The notes: generated by a model not told the origin, from the sequence alone. DNA of 64,000 nucleotides from Balanoglossus misakiensis (GCA_040954595.2 CM082588.2:10168001-10232000), one strand, 5' to 3'; numbered from the stretch's first letter, positions 25,802-36,838 are shown. Program-made: numbers and translations.

Positions 25802-26016
25802 ATGGCGGATGCTTTGGCGTCTGTTCCCAGTAGCAGTGGTAAACGTAAACGTGCTCGTGGCCGCCCACAAACCACTGCTTCGGCAAAAAAACGTAAACAA
25901 TTGCTGAAACAAGTAGGTCAGATAAACATTTTCTCGGAAATTCATCGTTGGAATGAAATCAAACGCTCCTTGGTATTGGAAACGAACCGCCAGGTCGCAA
26001 AGGTACTGATCGACCG
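25802..26016 (+). CDS. Exon 1 of the Kolobok-like transposase
   Basis: ATG at 25802 follows about 290 bp of terminal and subterminal transposon sequence. It encodes a basic start with GKRKRARGRPQTT, whose RGRP core resembles an AT-hook. A conserved-looking RWNEIKRSLVLETNRQVAKV helix follows, then the donor CGACCG|GTAAGT. It ends in codon phase 2. The antisense ORF over it is a shadow. Confidence 0.7.
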
Positions 26017-27853
26017 GTAAGTACATATTCGTGCATTCACTGTGTACGTACTCCATAGCCAAAGATACGGCATGAATTGTGTACATGAATTTAGAATCTG
26101 TGTCTCACAGAATCACTGCGAGCATCATCTCAATGTAATTCTAAATGTGCTGTTTCAAGTCGTATTTCACTTAGTGATTTTGCCCAGCGCATACCTCGCC
26201 CTCGACCAGCAGTTGTATGTAGTACGCTGGACCGTTTGTATCAATGTATGACTATGCGAGATAAATTGTACGGTACTGCAATTTTTTTTTTTTTCTTTTT
26301 TTTCCTCCGGACAATCTACATGTATTACTGTTATCGAACATACGAGACAATATGCTTTTAGCGGAATTTGGTTGTTCTTTGTTCTGCTACAACTTCCGTT
26401 TTGTTATAGCCAGTTGTGTACATTTCTTGAGCTGTATATGAACTGAAGAAAAATTTGGCTATTTTCTCGTAGTTATCTTATTCTCACCTTACGTGTCTGT
26501 AACCTGTCCTCTGAGGCAAATTATGGCTGTGTGTAATCCCTTCTAAAGACAGAAATTGGCTACGTAAACAAGCCATTGTAAAGGCAAAAAAGGTTCATTG
26601 TGTCTTATTATTTGTGTGGACAGGTATTATGAACATCAAGTTACAGCAACAACAGATGCAGAATTTACCAGGCCTGCATCATCTCCAAGTGGCCAAGAAA
26701 CACTGCAAGTATTTGCACCGTCTATGGAAACTAGGTACCAAATAAATTTTGATCATGATACTTTGAGCTTTGTATAGTACACAATAGATTTTCATATTTG
26801 ATGGGGCTCTTGCAGTATACATGATGTATATTGTTTTAAAGAGGTGACATGTTTTTATGGCTCATGAAAAGTAATTGTGTCCGTAATATAATTTATAGAA
26901 ATGAAACAATGAAATGTTGCATTCCACATAGTTATCTGTGTGATAGATGGGAATACCTAAAAGTATATATTTGTTTCTTAAAATTTATAGGCAACGTGAT
27001 GATCAAGGACAAGCCACCCAAACTTTTCCTATGACATCAACGCCAGGAAATGGCCATCTTTGTGATATCGAAAAAAATTTAGAAGAATTAGTTGCATCAG
27101 AAATATCATCAGTCAGGTAGGTGTTTAAGCACTGTTTTTTTACATTACATGATAATTTCAATGCTTCTAGCCACAATCTGTAGTATGAGGAAAAGCCTCT
27201 GCTCAAACTCTCAGGTGACAATAATCAACATAACAATGGCGAAGTATACCTGACATTTGCCCTCCAATAAACAACCAAAATCATCCTATACAATTTATTC
27301 AGTGTGTTGACCAAGACATTCACGTCTATGGTTTTAATCCAGCAAACATAGGTTTTTCACTGCTTACTGGTTGGGGGATTAGGGGGAACTGGAACCTACA
27401 ACGTTTGTGCAGACCTAGTTTGTCATGTATCAAATTTTAGTCTTTTTTTTCTTTGTACAGGGTTTCTTCCATCTCTGGAATTGCAGAGATAGATGTTCAG
27501 GAGATAGGAGAATCATCACAAGAGAAACCTATGGAATCTACAGAAGGCCCATCACAGCCAGTACAAAGTGAAAGGTATGACACTATCTTTTCTTACACTC
27601 CCCGTACGCTGGGAGTGTGAGAACAGAGTGTGGGAACAAATTGTTCTCACAATCTCACTGAATAGAAAGCTGTATATGACGTGAGTGCTGATTGGTTAAC
27701 AAAGTGTTCTGTCGCTACGCGCACTAAATGTTATCCAATGGCGCGATGTGTATTACAGGCACAGAGACTACAACGTGCCCCCAGACAACAATTCCAGAGT
27801 CATTTATTCAATGTTTTTAACGAACTTGGCTAATTTGTGACCGTGTGAGAAAA

Positions 27854-28001
27854 AGAATCTCACACACCAAGGACCTGGGATCATATTTCTCACACTCGTC
27901 GGGGATATTCTGTCCCACACGAGCCTGCGGCTCGTGTGGGACAGAAAATCCCCAACTCTTGTGAGAAATGTGATCCCAGGTCCTTGGGAGTGTGAGATTC
28001 T
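27854..28001. repeat. 148-bp palindrome in intron 4
   Basis: The left arm begins AGAATCTCACAC and carries CCAAGGACCTGGGATCA. The right arm ends with the complement TGATCCCAGGTCCTTGG...GTGTGAGATTCT. The arms meet at CACGAGCCTGCGGCTCGTG. Each is about 70 bp, with few mismatches. A GGGAGTGTGAGAACAGAGTG segment at about 27612 may mark the other side of a larger fold-back insertion (27590-28001). Confidence 0.85.
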
Positions 28002-29114
28002 ATTAATCTGAAGATAAACTGTAGTTAGGTAAACTTTTATAGTGAAATGTGGCTTTCCCCCCTCTTTTGTACCTTTTGTGATAAACATTAATCTCCTGCT
28101 TTAGGACAAAAGCAGGAGCGACTGCTTTACATACATGTAAATGTACTAATTTCTAACTCCCTTGCTTATGCTTGTGTGAATAAGTTATTCTGTGTAGCTA
28201 TCAACATGAAAATATTTCTTAGAAAGCAAAATGGCAAATGTTTACCAAGCACCCTAAATTTACTTGTGTGAAACCAAGATAGAGAGGAACCTGTAAAAAT
28301 AAGCAGTGATGCTGCTGTCCCTGTGTGCCCCTGTCACTTTGTTTCAGAGTTCAATTTTCATGTGTGTTATATTTAGTTCACAGCTGTAAATTAGTTCAGT
28401 ACATATTGCCGTCTCATGTGTGCCTATTTTGTCATTTTTTTCTCCAGCGGCCGTGTAAGATTTCCAAGAAATTTGTCTGAGTCTTTCATCAATCCATTTG
28501 AGTAAGTTTTCCTTATTCTATTGTCATATACGGCATGCATGTATCCCTTGCTTGAGCAAGCCTTTTCGATTGCTTCTTTTCTCCTGTTACACTAAATTTA
28601 AATTTGTTGGGAAAATCAGTTTCATGACATGCATCACGTGTGTCAGAACATTTGCTTGTACTTAAATTCATGGGAAATGTTTTCTTTCTTTTTTGTGCTT
28701 ATGAGTGACTATATGTATTTTTAGTGAGCAGCATTGTCCCACTATTCAGATTAATTCCTTGGTTTTATTACTACCAGGTTGAGCATTGATATTTCTGAGG
28801 AAGACAAAGAGGAAGACATGAACCTATGTGACGATGATGATTATGACTATGAGCCCAGCTTTGATATTTCTATAATGTAAGTGCGCATTTATCACTATCA
28901 TCAAAGTTCCTTATTGGATGGGTACACAACAAATGGAAAGCAAAATATCCTCATGGTTAAAAAAAGCCTAAGTGTTGGACGCTAAAATTCATATATATGA
29001 TAAATTTTCTTTTATGAATGAAACATCAACTTACAACATTTGTACTAACAGCTGACTGACAAACTCTGATGGACAAGTCATGAGCATTGTTAGGATTTTT
29101 TGTCCATTTCTCAG

Positions 29115-29174
29115 AACTAATGGCGTGCAGGTGGTTCCTGCCATTGGTGACGACGATATTGAAAGTGACGGTGG

Positions 29175-29208
<34 letters not shown>

Positions 29209-29411
29209 ACACCATCACCGGGTCTGCAGAGAGTTGTCACAGAAGAAGATGGGGAAAGCCTCCTTGGTGACTCTACAACATGTCTGTTTTTTTTAACCAG
29301 CTTCTGGCCCTTGGCAAAAAATCTATTAGGCAAGTCTGTGCATTGAAGTCTTGCAGTGGATTGATAACCTCTACTTCAAAGTTTGTTGGCTCAGCTTTAT
29401 ATCTAAAGTGG
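29115..29411 (+). pseudogene. Exon 7 with (GAT)10 and a T8 frameshift
   Basis: The acceptor TTTCTCAG|A joins in phase to exon 6. The exon has an uninterrupted run of about ten GAT codons (29176-29205) giving poly-Asp. At the T8 run (29287-29294) the upstream frame would end at a TGA at 29343. The frame that joins exon 8 and carries a Cys-containing segment (KSCSGLIT...GSALYLKW) is the other one. Either a 1-nt indel in a homopolymer or an assembly error would explain this. The donor is AAGTGG|GTGAGT. Confidence 0.6.
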
Positions 29412-29695
29412 GTGAGTGTGAACTAAATATGGTATATTCTTGACAATTATTGTTAAACTATACCAACTGTAGTGTGCATTGTATGGACAATCACTATGCC
29501 AGTATTATTTAGATGAACAGGAAACTCTAGTTATAATCCTATGTGGGTGCACATTGTTCCTTTAGGTTTATAATAAAAAACAATAGTCAACTGAAATTAC
29601 AAAGTTATCGGTATTAACATCTGTTTTATCGTGTCTTGGAGAAATCAACATGAAATGATCAAATAAGCATGAATCTTTAAACTTTTTTTTTTCAG

Positions 29696-29978
29696 GAATG
29701 CTCAGCTGGTCACCTTGAGTACGAATGGTGTTCACAACCAATTTTGAACAGGAGACTTCATAGTGGTGATCTCTTCACAGCAGCTGCCGTTCTATTGTCT
29801 GGTAATAATTATGCCAAAATTAATTTTTTGGCAAGCATTCTGTCACTCAGAATTTGCTCCCAGAATACTTACAATAGAATTCAGAAAGCTTATCTAATAC
29901 CATGTCTTGATGAATTTTGGATACGACAACAACAAGACATCATTGATTCATTTGATGGCCAAGAACTTGTTTTACTGG
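29696..29978 (+). CDS. Exon 8: Cys/His segment and start of catalytic core
   Basis: The acceptor (T)nCAG|GAATGC opens with ECSAGHLEYEWCSQP, a CxxGH...W.SQP pattern characteristic of this transposase group. About 75 residues of helical sequence (SGNNYAKINFLASIL) follow, and the exon ends TTACTGG|GTAAGT in phase 1. It joins exon 9 to make the glycine before DGRMDSPG. Confidence 0.75.
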
Positions 29979-30266
29979 GTAAGTTTTTAGCTTCATTGTT
30001 AATGACACGCACCTAATCTGATTGGCTCACCCCACTGATTATCCATCACATGTCGGCCAATGCACTTGTAATTTATGTCTAAAAGTTTATACTTACAGAC
30101 TCTATTCTGCTGATTTAGAAAAGAATACAATAGTTATTATTTGGTGGCATTTACTTCCTCATTTGCATCATTTCATACTCATTGTAAAATCATTGAATTG
30201 GAAATGTTCTCACTTATGCATACTTATGTATAATTTGACTGACATATTTACTTGATTATGTCTCAG

Positions 30267-30503
30267 GTGATGGGCGAATGGATTCCCCGGGTTTTTGTGC
30301 GCAATATTGCACCTATACTGTGATGGAGGAAACCACCAAGAAAATTCTGTCGATAATAACCATGGACAAAAGAGAAACAGAGAAGAAGTCAACAAACATG
30401 GAAAAGGCCTGCCTTGTTAAAAGTCTAAACCAGCTTCAGGAGAAAGGTGTAAATGTCAAAGAAGTCGTAACAGATGCCCACATGCAGATTACAGCTCTGA
30501 TGA
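30267..30503 (+). CDS. Exon 9: DGRMDSPG and VVTDAH catalytic motifs
   Basis: The acceptor TGTCTCAG|G starts a reading frame with GDGRMDSPGFCAQYCTYT, MDKRETEKKSTNMEKACL and VKEVVTDAHMQITALM. The Asp in DGRMDSPG and the Asp in VTDAH are the likely first two metal ligands of an RNase H-fold DDE transposase (inference from family pattern). The exon is fully open and uses donor ATGA|GTAAGT. Confidence 0.8.
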
Positions 30504-30527
30504 GTAAGTGTAATTTTATGATTTTAA

Positions 30528-31322
30528 GATGGGTCCCTAGGATCTTTTTGCCCGTTGCTATGGGCCTTTATAGGACATTACACCCCGATTTGGACTAAGC
30601 CGTTTTCAGAGTCTAACAAGGGGCTGGTAACTAGTTGAAAATCTGCACGATTGTGAGCGCGCGCCCCCTGACGCCATTGATATGCAAATTAGCTAGGTCA
30701 AATTTCAAAAGCCTAAGGCTTTTTATTCCGTGACCTCAAAAACGAACTTGATACGTATTCATTAGTTGCTTGAACCAGGGAAGATCGTGACGGATTTTGT
30801 TTTCGAATATTATCGTTGTATCCTACGATTTCAGCATACCCGTACCACACCTGAAAAAGTCATCGATTTTGGGTGTTTTTGGACGCACTCTTCCACCGGT
30901 ATCGCTTCTTAGCACGACGAAAACCGAAAAAACGATCCGTCACACTATGCGGAAGTGCGTTCTCAACAAGCAGGTCAAATTTGGCTGGCCTACGTCGCCT
31001 ATGAAAAAAGCCTTAGGGATTTTCGTGAACGGTACAAAATCTCTGTGTACAAAACATTGGATATTTAGCGTTCGATCCAGTTACTGTGGTTACAGGACGC
31101 GCACGCTATCGGTGACTGCTGCTTTGCCGTATTAGCGTGGCGGCCTATGGCCGGGCGGTAGCTGCCGTAACCATACTCGGACAGGGGGTGTGCACACAAT
31201 CGTGCGTATTTTTAACTAGTTACAAGCCCCTTGTCGGACGTTCATAACGGTTTCGATCAAAATTGAGTGTAGTGTCCTATAAAGGCCCATAGCAACGAGC
31301 AAAAAGATCCTAGGGACCCATC
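30528..31322. mobile_element. 795-bp TTAA MITE with ~128-bp terminal inverted repeats
   Basis: The ends GATGGGTCCCTAGGATC and GATCCTAGGGACCCATC are flanked by TTAA at 30524-30527 and 31323-31326. Inverted similarity extends inward for about 128 bp per side, to TGCACGATTGTG on the left and CACAATCGTGCG on the right, at about 80% identity. It sits in intron 9 of the transposase gene. A 112-codon ORF inside (30797-31135) shows no recognisable domain. Confidence 0.88.
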
Positions 31323-31473
31323 TTAACTTGGGTTATATGTTGCTTTGAAATGCCAAAAGCAAAGCTGTTATACAGGTCAATGTTGATTTTGTTTTTCTGA
31401 GATAATGTATTTGGCAATCATAACACTGTCATTTTGAAGCTCCATTTGTAATCACATTTACCCACTCTTATAG

Positions 31474-31550
31474 GAGACGATCACCCAGACATAAAACATT
31501 CTCATGACATTTGGCATGCTGCCAAGAACTTGTCAAAGAAGATCATAAAG
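31474..31550 (+). CDS. Exon 10 of the Kolobok-like transposase
   Basis: Acceptor CTTATAG|GA. Encodes DDHPDIKHSHDIWHAAKNL followed by SKKIIK, continuing the core motif series in phase, with donor ATAAAG|GTTAGA. The Ty3/gypsy element is inserted in the intron that follows, in the same orientation, so exon 11 lies 5.3 kb away. Confidence 0.75.
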
Positions 31551-31808
31551 GTTAGACAAACTTTTATTCTTGTATTCAGTTTTCATTTATCTTCTAAATA
31601 TGTGTGACACTGACACATAAAAATGTAAGGGTATAGAATGTTACTAACTGATCCTTCTATCATTTTGGGTGGGGTGGGTGTCAAACTACCTTTGAAAATA
31701 GTTATGGCAATATTCAAATTGTGCAGTTGTTATTTGCATCAGTAAATGTCACAAACAAGTTCAGGTCTATGGTGAATAGTTATGAACCATCAGTTTATAT
31801 CAGATCAT

Positions 31809-31962
31809 TGTGATAGTATTGTCATGATCACGTGATTGTCACATGGTCTGTATACGTGATTTCCTGTAACTGTTAGTTCCCGCGTGGTTGTCATTCAATA
31901 AACATCACTTCTGTGGAACTCCGTCGTTGTCGACTGTCAATAACCCCTCCCCGGACATCACA
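31809..31962 (+). repeat. 5' LTR (154 bp)
   Basis: Begins TGTGATAGTATTG and ends GGACATCACA, with an AATAAA polyadenylation signal at 31897-31902. It is identical by eye to the LTR at 36656. Confidence 0.95.
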
Positions 31963-31966
31963 TAAA

Positions 31967-31983
31967 TGGCGACGAGGATTTAG
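31967..31983 (+). other. Primer-binding site
   Basis: TGGCGACGAGGATTTAG lies 4 bp after the 5' LTR and begins with the TGG expected to pair with a tRNA CCA end. I cannot name the tRNA. Confidence 0.6.
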
Positions 31984-32062
31984 TTGTCTAAATTAACTAT
32001 CGAAGAACATACGCAAGCAACCTTTACGAGATTTGGTGACTTTTTAGCCGTGATTTGAGTGC

Positions 32063-33694
32063 ATGAAAATGTCTACACCCGTAACGCTGTCCGGACTGCC
32101 AGGAGTGGCGGGATTCGACTGTGAAGGCGAACCGGAGGCTCTTCAGCAAAGGTGGGAGCGTTGGCTTCAGGAATTTGAACTGTTCGTAGCAGCTTCTGGT
32201 GTTTCAAATAATGCGCAGAAGCGTGCCTTACTATTGCACATGGCTGGAGCGGGCATCAGAGACATTGTTAGCACTAAATCTGAAGATGAAACTGGTGACG
32301 TCACAAACTGCGCAACGTTGATAGCATGTTTGGATAAACACTTTCAACTGCAGAAAAACGTTCCTATGGCGAGACAGAAGTTTTACAGCGCAACTCCCAC
32401 GTCCGGGGAGACGGTCGACAGCTACGTAATACGTCTCAAGAACCTACTGAAAGACTGTGATTTTCCCGAGACGGAAAAAGACAACCAGATAAGAGATCGT
32501 GTCTTGCTCTACATCAGCGACAAGGTGCTAAAAAGCAAGCTGTATCGTGAAAAGAATTTGGACACTACCAAACTACTACAAATCATATGGTCGTATCACG
32601 ACAAAGATGCACTAGTTTTGGTGTCTGGTACTCAAGCTGTGAGTGCAAATGCAGTCAATATTGGCGGTAAACGTACGCGCGCCAAAAACAAAATGGCGGA
32701 CTTAGCCTGTTTCCGTTGTGGAAGGAAAGGTCACATGCAACGTGAATGTCGCGCCAGTACAAGTGGTAGTTCTCGCAATGCCGAACAAAAATCCGACCGG
32801 TGTTTCCGATGTCAAAAACCGGGACACAGAGCTGCAGACTGTCGTGCTAAGTGGGAAGACTGTCCGTCTAAAGACAGTGAAAATGGCAACAGTCGAGGCA
32901 GTGGTGGTAACCGCAGCGCACGTGGACGTGGCCGTACGCGTGGTGATGGTCGCGGTACACACAAGGTAGCTCAGACGACTACTGATGCAAACGCCGATGG
33001 TGGCCATGCAGACGTCGAGACTGACGAGGAGAAAGCGTACTATGCTTTCAATGCTGCTTTCCGTGCTTCCAGTGGGAAGGACCTCACTGATACAGGTATT
33101 CAGATCGAGAATCAACACGTGCCGGTTATCATCGACAGTGGTGCTACATGTAATCTCATTGGTGAAAGACAATTTCGCAGACTTGCTGAAAAGCGTGGTG
33201 TGAAAGTTCGAAATTGTAACAATAAAGTGTTTACCTATGGTTCTAGTAAACCTTTAGATATATTGGGTAAATGTGCCTTACATGTTGAAGCGCCTACTAA
33301 AAAGAAATGTATTGCTGATTTTATAGTGATCAAGGCTGATCAACCGATTTTGTTGAGTCGGAGTACTTCTGAGAATTTAGATATGTTGAGAGTTGGAAAT
33401 GTGAATCTGTACACGATAAATTCAATATCTGCTGATAATTCTTCGCCAATTCTTGCAGAATTGCGGAGGAAATATCCTGAGGTATTTAATGGGTTGGGTA
33501 AGTTAAAGGGCTACAAGCTCCATTTGCATATTGATGAGAGTGTCAAACCCATAGCCCAGTACCGGCGAATTCCTTTCAACCGCCGTGCTAAAGTTGTTGA
33601 AAAAACTCAACGAGCTTCAAAAGCTGGGAGTAATAGAGAAGGTTTCGGGTCCGACCTCTTGGGTCAACCCCCTTGTAACAGTACAAAAGCCTGA
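32063..33694 (+). CDS. Ty3/gypsy gag-protease ORF
   Basis: A 543-codon ORF encoding capsid, nucleocapsid and protease, followed by the first residues of the RT segment. Residues 1-~190 are the gag capsid-like region. Two CCHC knuckles follow: CFRCGRKGHMQREC (216-229) and CFRCQKPGHRAADC (247-260). A Gly/Arg-rich linker precedes the aspartic protease motif IIDSGATCN (catalytic Asp about 358). The frame then runs into the pre-RT segment (AQYRRIPFNRRAKVV). At the A6 run, 33600-33605, it leaves the pol frame and ends 30 codons later. Two nearby ATGs (32063, 32069) could start translation; I kept the first. Confidence 0.9.
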   Translation: MKMSTPVTLSGLPGVAGFDCEGEPEALQQRWERWLQEFELFVAASGVSNNAQKRALLLHMAGAGIRDIVSTKSEDETGDVTNCATLIACLDKHFQLQKNVPMARQKFYSATPTSGETVDSYVIRLKNLLKDCDFPETEKDNQIRDRVLLYISDKVLKSKLYREKNLDTTKLLQIIWSYHDKDALVLVSGTQAVSANAVNIGGKRTRAKNKMADLACFRCGRKGHMQRECRASTSGSSRNAEQKSDRCFRCQKPGHRAADCRAKWEDCPSKDSENGNSRGSGGNRSARGRGRTRGDGRGTHKVAQTTTDANADGGHADVETDEEKAYYAFNAAFRASSGKDLTDTGIQIENQHVPVIIDSGATCNLIGERQFRRLAEKRGVKVRNCNNKVFTYGSSKPLDILGKCALHVEAPTKKKCIADFIVIKADQPILLSRSTSENLDMLRVGNVNLYTINSISADNSSPILAELRRKYPEVFNGLGKLKGYKLHLHIDESVKPIAQYRRIPFNRRAKVVEKTQRASKAGSNREGFGSDLLGQPPCNSTKA

Positions 33695-34361
33695 TGGGGA
33701 TATCAGACTATGTCTGGACATGAGAAAAGCAAATCAAGCCATTGTTAGGGAAAGACACCCTGTTCCCACCATGGATGAAACGCTAGAGGAAATTTCAGGG
33801 GCCAAGGTATTTTGCAAGCTTGATATGAATATGACTTTCCATCAAATTGAGCTCGATGAAAAGAGCAGGGATATTACAACCTTTTCAGGGCCCAACTCTT
33901 TGTATCGCTACAAGCGTTTAGTTTTTGGTGTGAACATGGCGACTGAAAAGTTTCAAAATCTAATTAGCCAGGTTTTGAAGGGCTGTGAGGGTGCCCACAA
34001 CATGCATGATGATATTAGAGTAGTAGCTGAAAATTATGAGCAGCTGCATGCCAGAGTTGGGAAAGTGATCAAGCGTTTTAGTGAGCATGGTTTAACGCTG
34101 AACTTTACAAAATGTAAGCTAGGAGACAGTATGATATTCATGGGTCACTTGATGACGGCCCAGGGTATGAAACTCACTGATGAGAAGGTCAAAGCTATTG
34201 TAAAAGCTCGAACGCCAACTGACAAATCAGAATTGAGAAGTTTCTTTGGGCTGGCTCAATTTTGCTCAAAATATGTCGATAAATTTGCAACAGTGACAAG
34301 CCCACTGTGGGATTTGACTCGCAAAGATGCAAAGTGGAAATGGCTTCCCAAGCATGAGTAA
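33606..34361 (+). pseudogene. Ty3/gypsy reverse transcriptase segment, interrupted
   Basis: RNA-directed DNA polymerase palm and fingers, offset by one frame from gag-protease at the A6 run 33600-33605. Visible motifs are VNPLVTVQKPDGDIRLCLD, FCKLDMNMTFHQIEL (first catalytic Asp), YKRLVFGVNMA and MHDDIRVV (the YxDD box as HDD, a variant I recall from related elements). Connection residues SFFGLAQFCSKYV follow. An in-frame TAA at 34359-34361 separates it from the RNase H segment, which continues in the same frame. The offset is +1 and lies inside the RT domain, not at a gag-pol border, so a mutation is likelier than programmed shifting. Confidence 0.85.
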
Positions 34362-36182
34362 GTATTCAATCTCATCAAACATAAATTGACCACAAGTCCA
34401 TTCATGGCTTATTTCAAGCAGGGTGCTAAAACTCGAGTCACTTCTGATGCATCGCCCGTTGGTGTTGGAGCAATCCTTGAACAAATGCAAAGTAATGGTT
34501 CATATCAACCAGTGTACTATGTTAGCAGAAAGCTTACACATGTTGAGTCGAGGTACTCTCAGTTTGAGCGAGAGGCGCTTGGAGTTAAATGGGCATGTGA
34601 GAAACTTCAGCAGTTTCTGCTAGGCAGTCATTTTGAGGTCAGAACTGACCATAAGCCTTTATTGAAAGTATTCAGCCCTAACTCCAGGCCCCCTTCAGCT
34701 AGAATTGAGAGATGGCTGTTATATATGCAACAATTTGATTATCATATCACCCATATCAAGGGAAAGAATAATTATGCGGACATGTTGAGTAGATTGCCCG
34801 TGGACGAACCATCTGACAACTATTGTAGAGAGACTGAAGATTTTGCATGTAGTGTTGTTTTAGAGGCTATGCCATCTGCTATCACCCCACGTGATATTGA
34901 GAGAGAATCTGCAAAAGACCAGAGCTTGCAATTGGTTGAAAAGTGTATTACCTCTGCAAATTGGTCAAAATTGAAGTCTTCACCCTATTGGCATGTGAAA
35001 GACGAATTATGGTTGTATGGCAGATTGATCATGCGTGGTAACAGATTGGTTGTTCCTCAAGTTTTGCAAAGAAAAATCTTGAAAATTGCACACCAGGGTC
35101 ATCAGGGAATTGTGAGGACAAAGGCTCGTTTACGTGACAGAGTTTGGTGGCCAGGAATGGACAGGGATGTGGAAAAACTGATACGATCCTGTCATCCATG
35201 TCAATTGGTCAGTGCCAGGCCAAACCCAGAGCCATTATTACCCACACAGTTACCTGAAGGACCATGGTTCGATTTAGCAGTTGATCTTTTGGATGTATGT
35301 GATGGTGAGAAATTACTAGTGGTGACTGATTTATACTCTAGATGGCCTGAAGTAGTTTTGTTAAAGAAAACAGATGCTGCCCATGTCATAAAAGCCATGG
35401 AAGCTATGTTTCTTACACATGGGTTGCCTTACTGTGTCAAATCAGACAATGGTCCACCTTTTACCTCAGCCGAGTTTGAAGGTTTCCTTGATTACTTAGG
35501 TATTGATCATGAATATTCCATTCCATACTGGCCTCAGAGCAATGGAAGTGTTGAGAGGCTGAATGAAATAATTTTGAAGTCTGTACGAATTGCTAAATTG
35601 CAAAAGAAAAGTTGGTACAAAGATTTGACACATTTTCTATTTGAATATAGAAATACACCCCATACTGTGACAGGCATATCTCCTGCTATGGCTCTGATGG
35701 GAAGAGAGTTTAGGGACAAAATTCCTAGACTGAGAATTCCATCCCAAACAATCAATGAGTCTGATTGGCAAATCAAAATGAGAGAAAGAAACAACAGAAT
35801 GAAAATGAAACAAAAGTTCTATGCCGACAACAGGAGACATGCCACTTCCTCAGATATCAGGGAAGGTGATACTGTTTTGCTCCAGCAAGCATTTAGGCAA
35901 AACAAACTCACTCCCAATTTCGAGACAGAACCATACAAAGTCATCCAGAAAGATGGAGGTGCGTTATTATTGGAAAACTCCAAAGGTGTAAAAAGAAGGT
36001 CCACTGGACATGTAAAGAAATATGTTGAGGAATATCCAGAATTTTCCTTCCAGGGCACTGAATGGAACTCCAAACATTTGACATATGAACAACCTCAAAG
36101 GGTTCAAAATGGTGTTCCATCCTGTAACCCCCATATCCATGATTTGTCTACACATAACAACCTGGATAACTTGCCAGTATAA
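34362..36182 (+). pseudogene. Ty3/gypsy RNase H-integrase segment
   Basis: RNase H appears first: TSDASPVGVGAIL, then YSQFEREALGVKWA (Glu) and RTDHKPLL. Integrase follows, with the zinc-binding HHCC as HQGHQG...CHPCQ near 35090-35210. The DDE core has Asp in DLAVDLLD (about 35280), Asp in KSDNGPPFTS (about 35450) and Glu in NGSVERLNE (about 35550). A GPY/F-like tail with TEPYKVIQKDGG comes near the end. It is open for about 600 codons. A TAA at 36180-36182 stops it, but the same frame continues open to a TAG at 36402. Confidence 0.88.
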
Positions 36183-36404
36183 CCCGTCTGTTCTAGTCAG
36201 AAATCAACTGGACCAGCATGTCCTAGTCCTGTTTCACCTACTGGTACAGCATCGTTGGAAACGATTGTAAATGTTCCTCCAACAATGCCAGTGACAAATT
36301 CACCTAAGACAAATGTAAACCCCAATAGTACTGATGTGAGACGCTCAACAAGAATAAAATCTAAACCTCCTTGGCACAAAGACTATTGCATGCCAGAAGG
36401 ATAG
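36183..36404 (+). pseudogene. C-terminal pol tail beyond a nonsense codon
   Basis: Same frame as the integrase segment, open from the codon after the TAA at 36180 to a TAG at 36402-36404. It encodes a Pro/Ser/Thr-rich stretch ending RRSTRIKSKPPWHKDYC, a tail typical of Ty3-type pol proteins. This implies that the TAA is a later mutation (inference). Confidence 0.7.
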
Positions 36405-36655
36405 ATTATATTGACATAAGACTGTCCACAAACATTATGGAATGAGTTTCTGTAGAGCAAATTTTCTCTTGGAGATTTGTATTTTCCTAGTTATGAAGTT
36501 CTCAAGTTCTTGTTAAGGTTAAGGTTCTGTTTGTTTTCGTTTGTTAGAACATGATCATTCACAAAGCATTACAATTTGACAGTGTTGGCAAATTTCATAC
36601 TTTCCAAAGCGAGTTGTAAACTTAAAGTACAAGTTTTCTTCTAAAGTTGAGGAGA

Positions 36656-36809
36656 TGTGATAGTATTGTCATGATCACGTGATTGTCACATGGTCTGTAT
36701 ACGTGATTTCCTGTAACTGTTAGTTCCCGCGTGGTTGTCATTCAATAAACATCACTTCTGTGGAACTCCGTCGTTGTCGACTGTCAATAACCCCTCCCCG
36801 GACATCACA
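36656..36809 (+). repeat. 3' LTR (154 bp)
   Basis: Same sequence as the 5' LTR. It is preceded by a short purine-rich stretch, GTTGAGGAGA (36646-36655), that would serve as the polypurine tract, and followed by the ATCAT target duplication. Confidence 0.95.
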
Positions 36810-36838
36810 ATCATGAGTGTATTCTGTGTTTTTTTAAG

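Larger units (their letters stand above)
31804..36814 (+). mobile_element. Complete Ty3/gypsy LTR retrotransposon with ATCAT duplication
   Basis: Two 154-bp LTRs (31809-31962 and 36656-36809) start TGTGATAG, end ATCACA and look identical base for base. The target duplication ATCAT is at 31804-31808 and 36810-36814. The interior encodes gag with two CCHC knuckles, a protease with DSGA, RT with HDD, RNase H and an HHCC/DDE integrase, in the usual Ty3 order. Pol resembles the K02A2.6-like lineage (from memory). Three coding breaks make this copy defective despite the identical LTRs. It lies in the intron between exons 10 and 11 of the Kolobok-like gene. Confidence 0.95.

Noticed and set aside
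25604-26086. 160-codon minus-strand ORF
   Set aside because: It is antisense to exon 1 and its flanks, without motifs, whereas the plus strand has phase-consistent splice sites and family motifs downstream.
29031-29333. 100-codon minus-strand ORF with poly-Ser
   Set aside because: It is the antisense reading of the GAT run in transposase exon 7.
30797-31135. 112-codon ORF in the 795-bp MITE
   Set aside because: It has no recognisable domain and lies in a non-autonomous element too short for a transposase.
33599-33608. Programmed ribosomal frameshift in the Ty3/gypsy element
   Set aside because: The A6C run resembles a slippery site, but it is not in the needed codon register for a -1 shift, the offset is +1, and it lies inside the RT region instead of at the gag-pol border.
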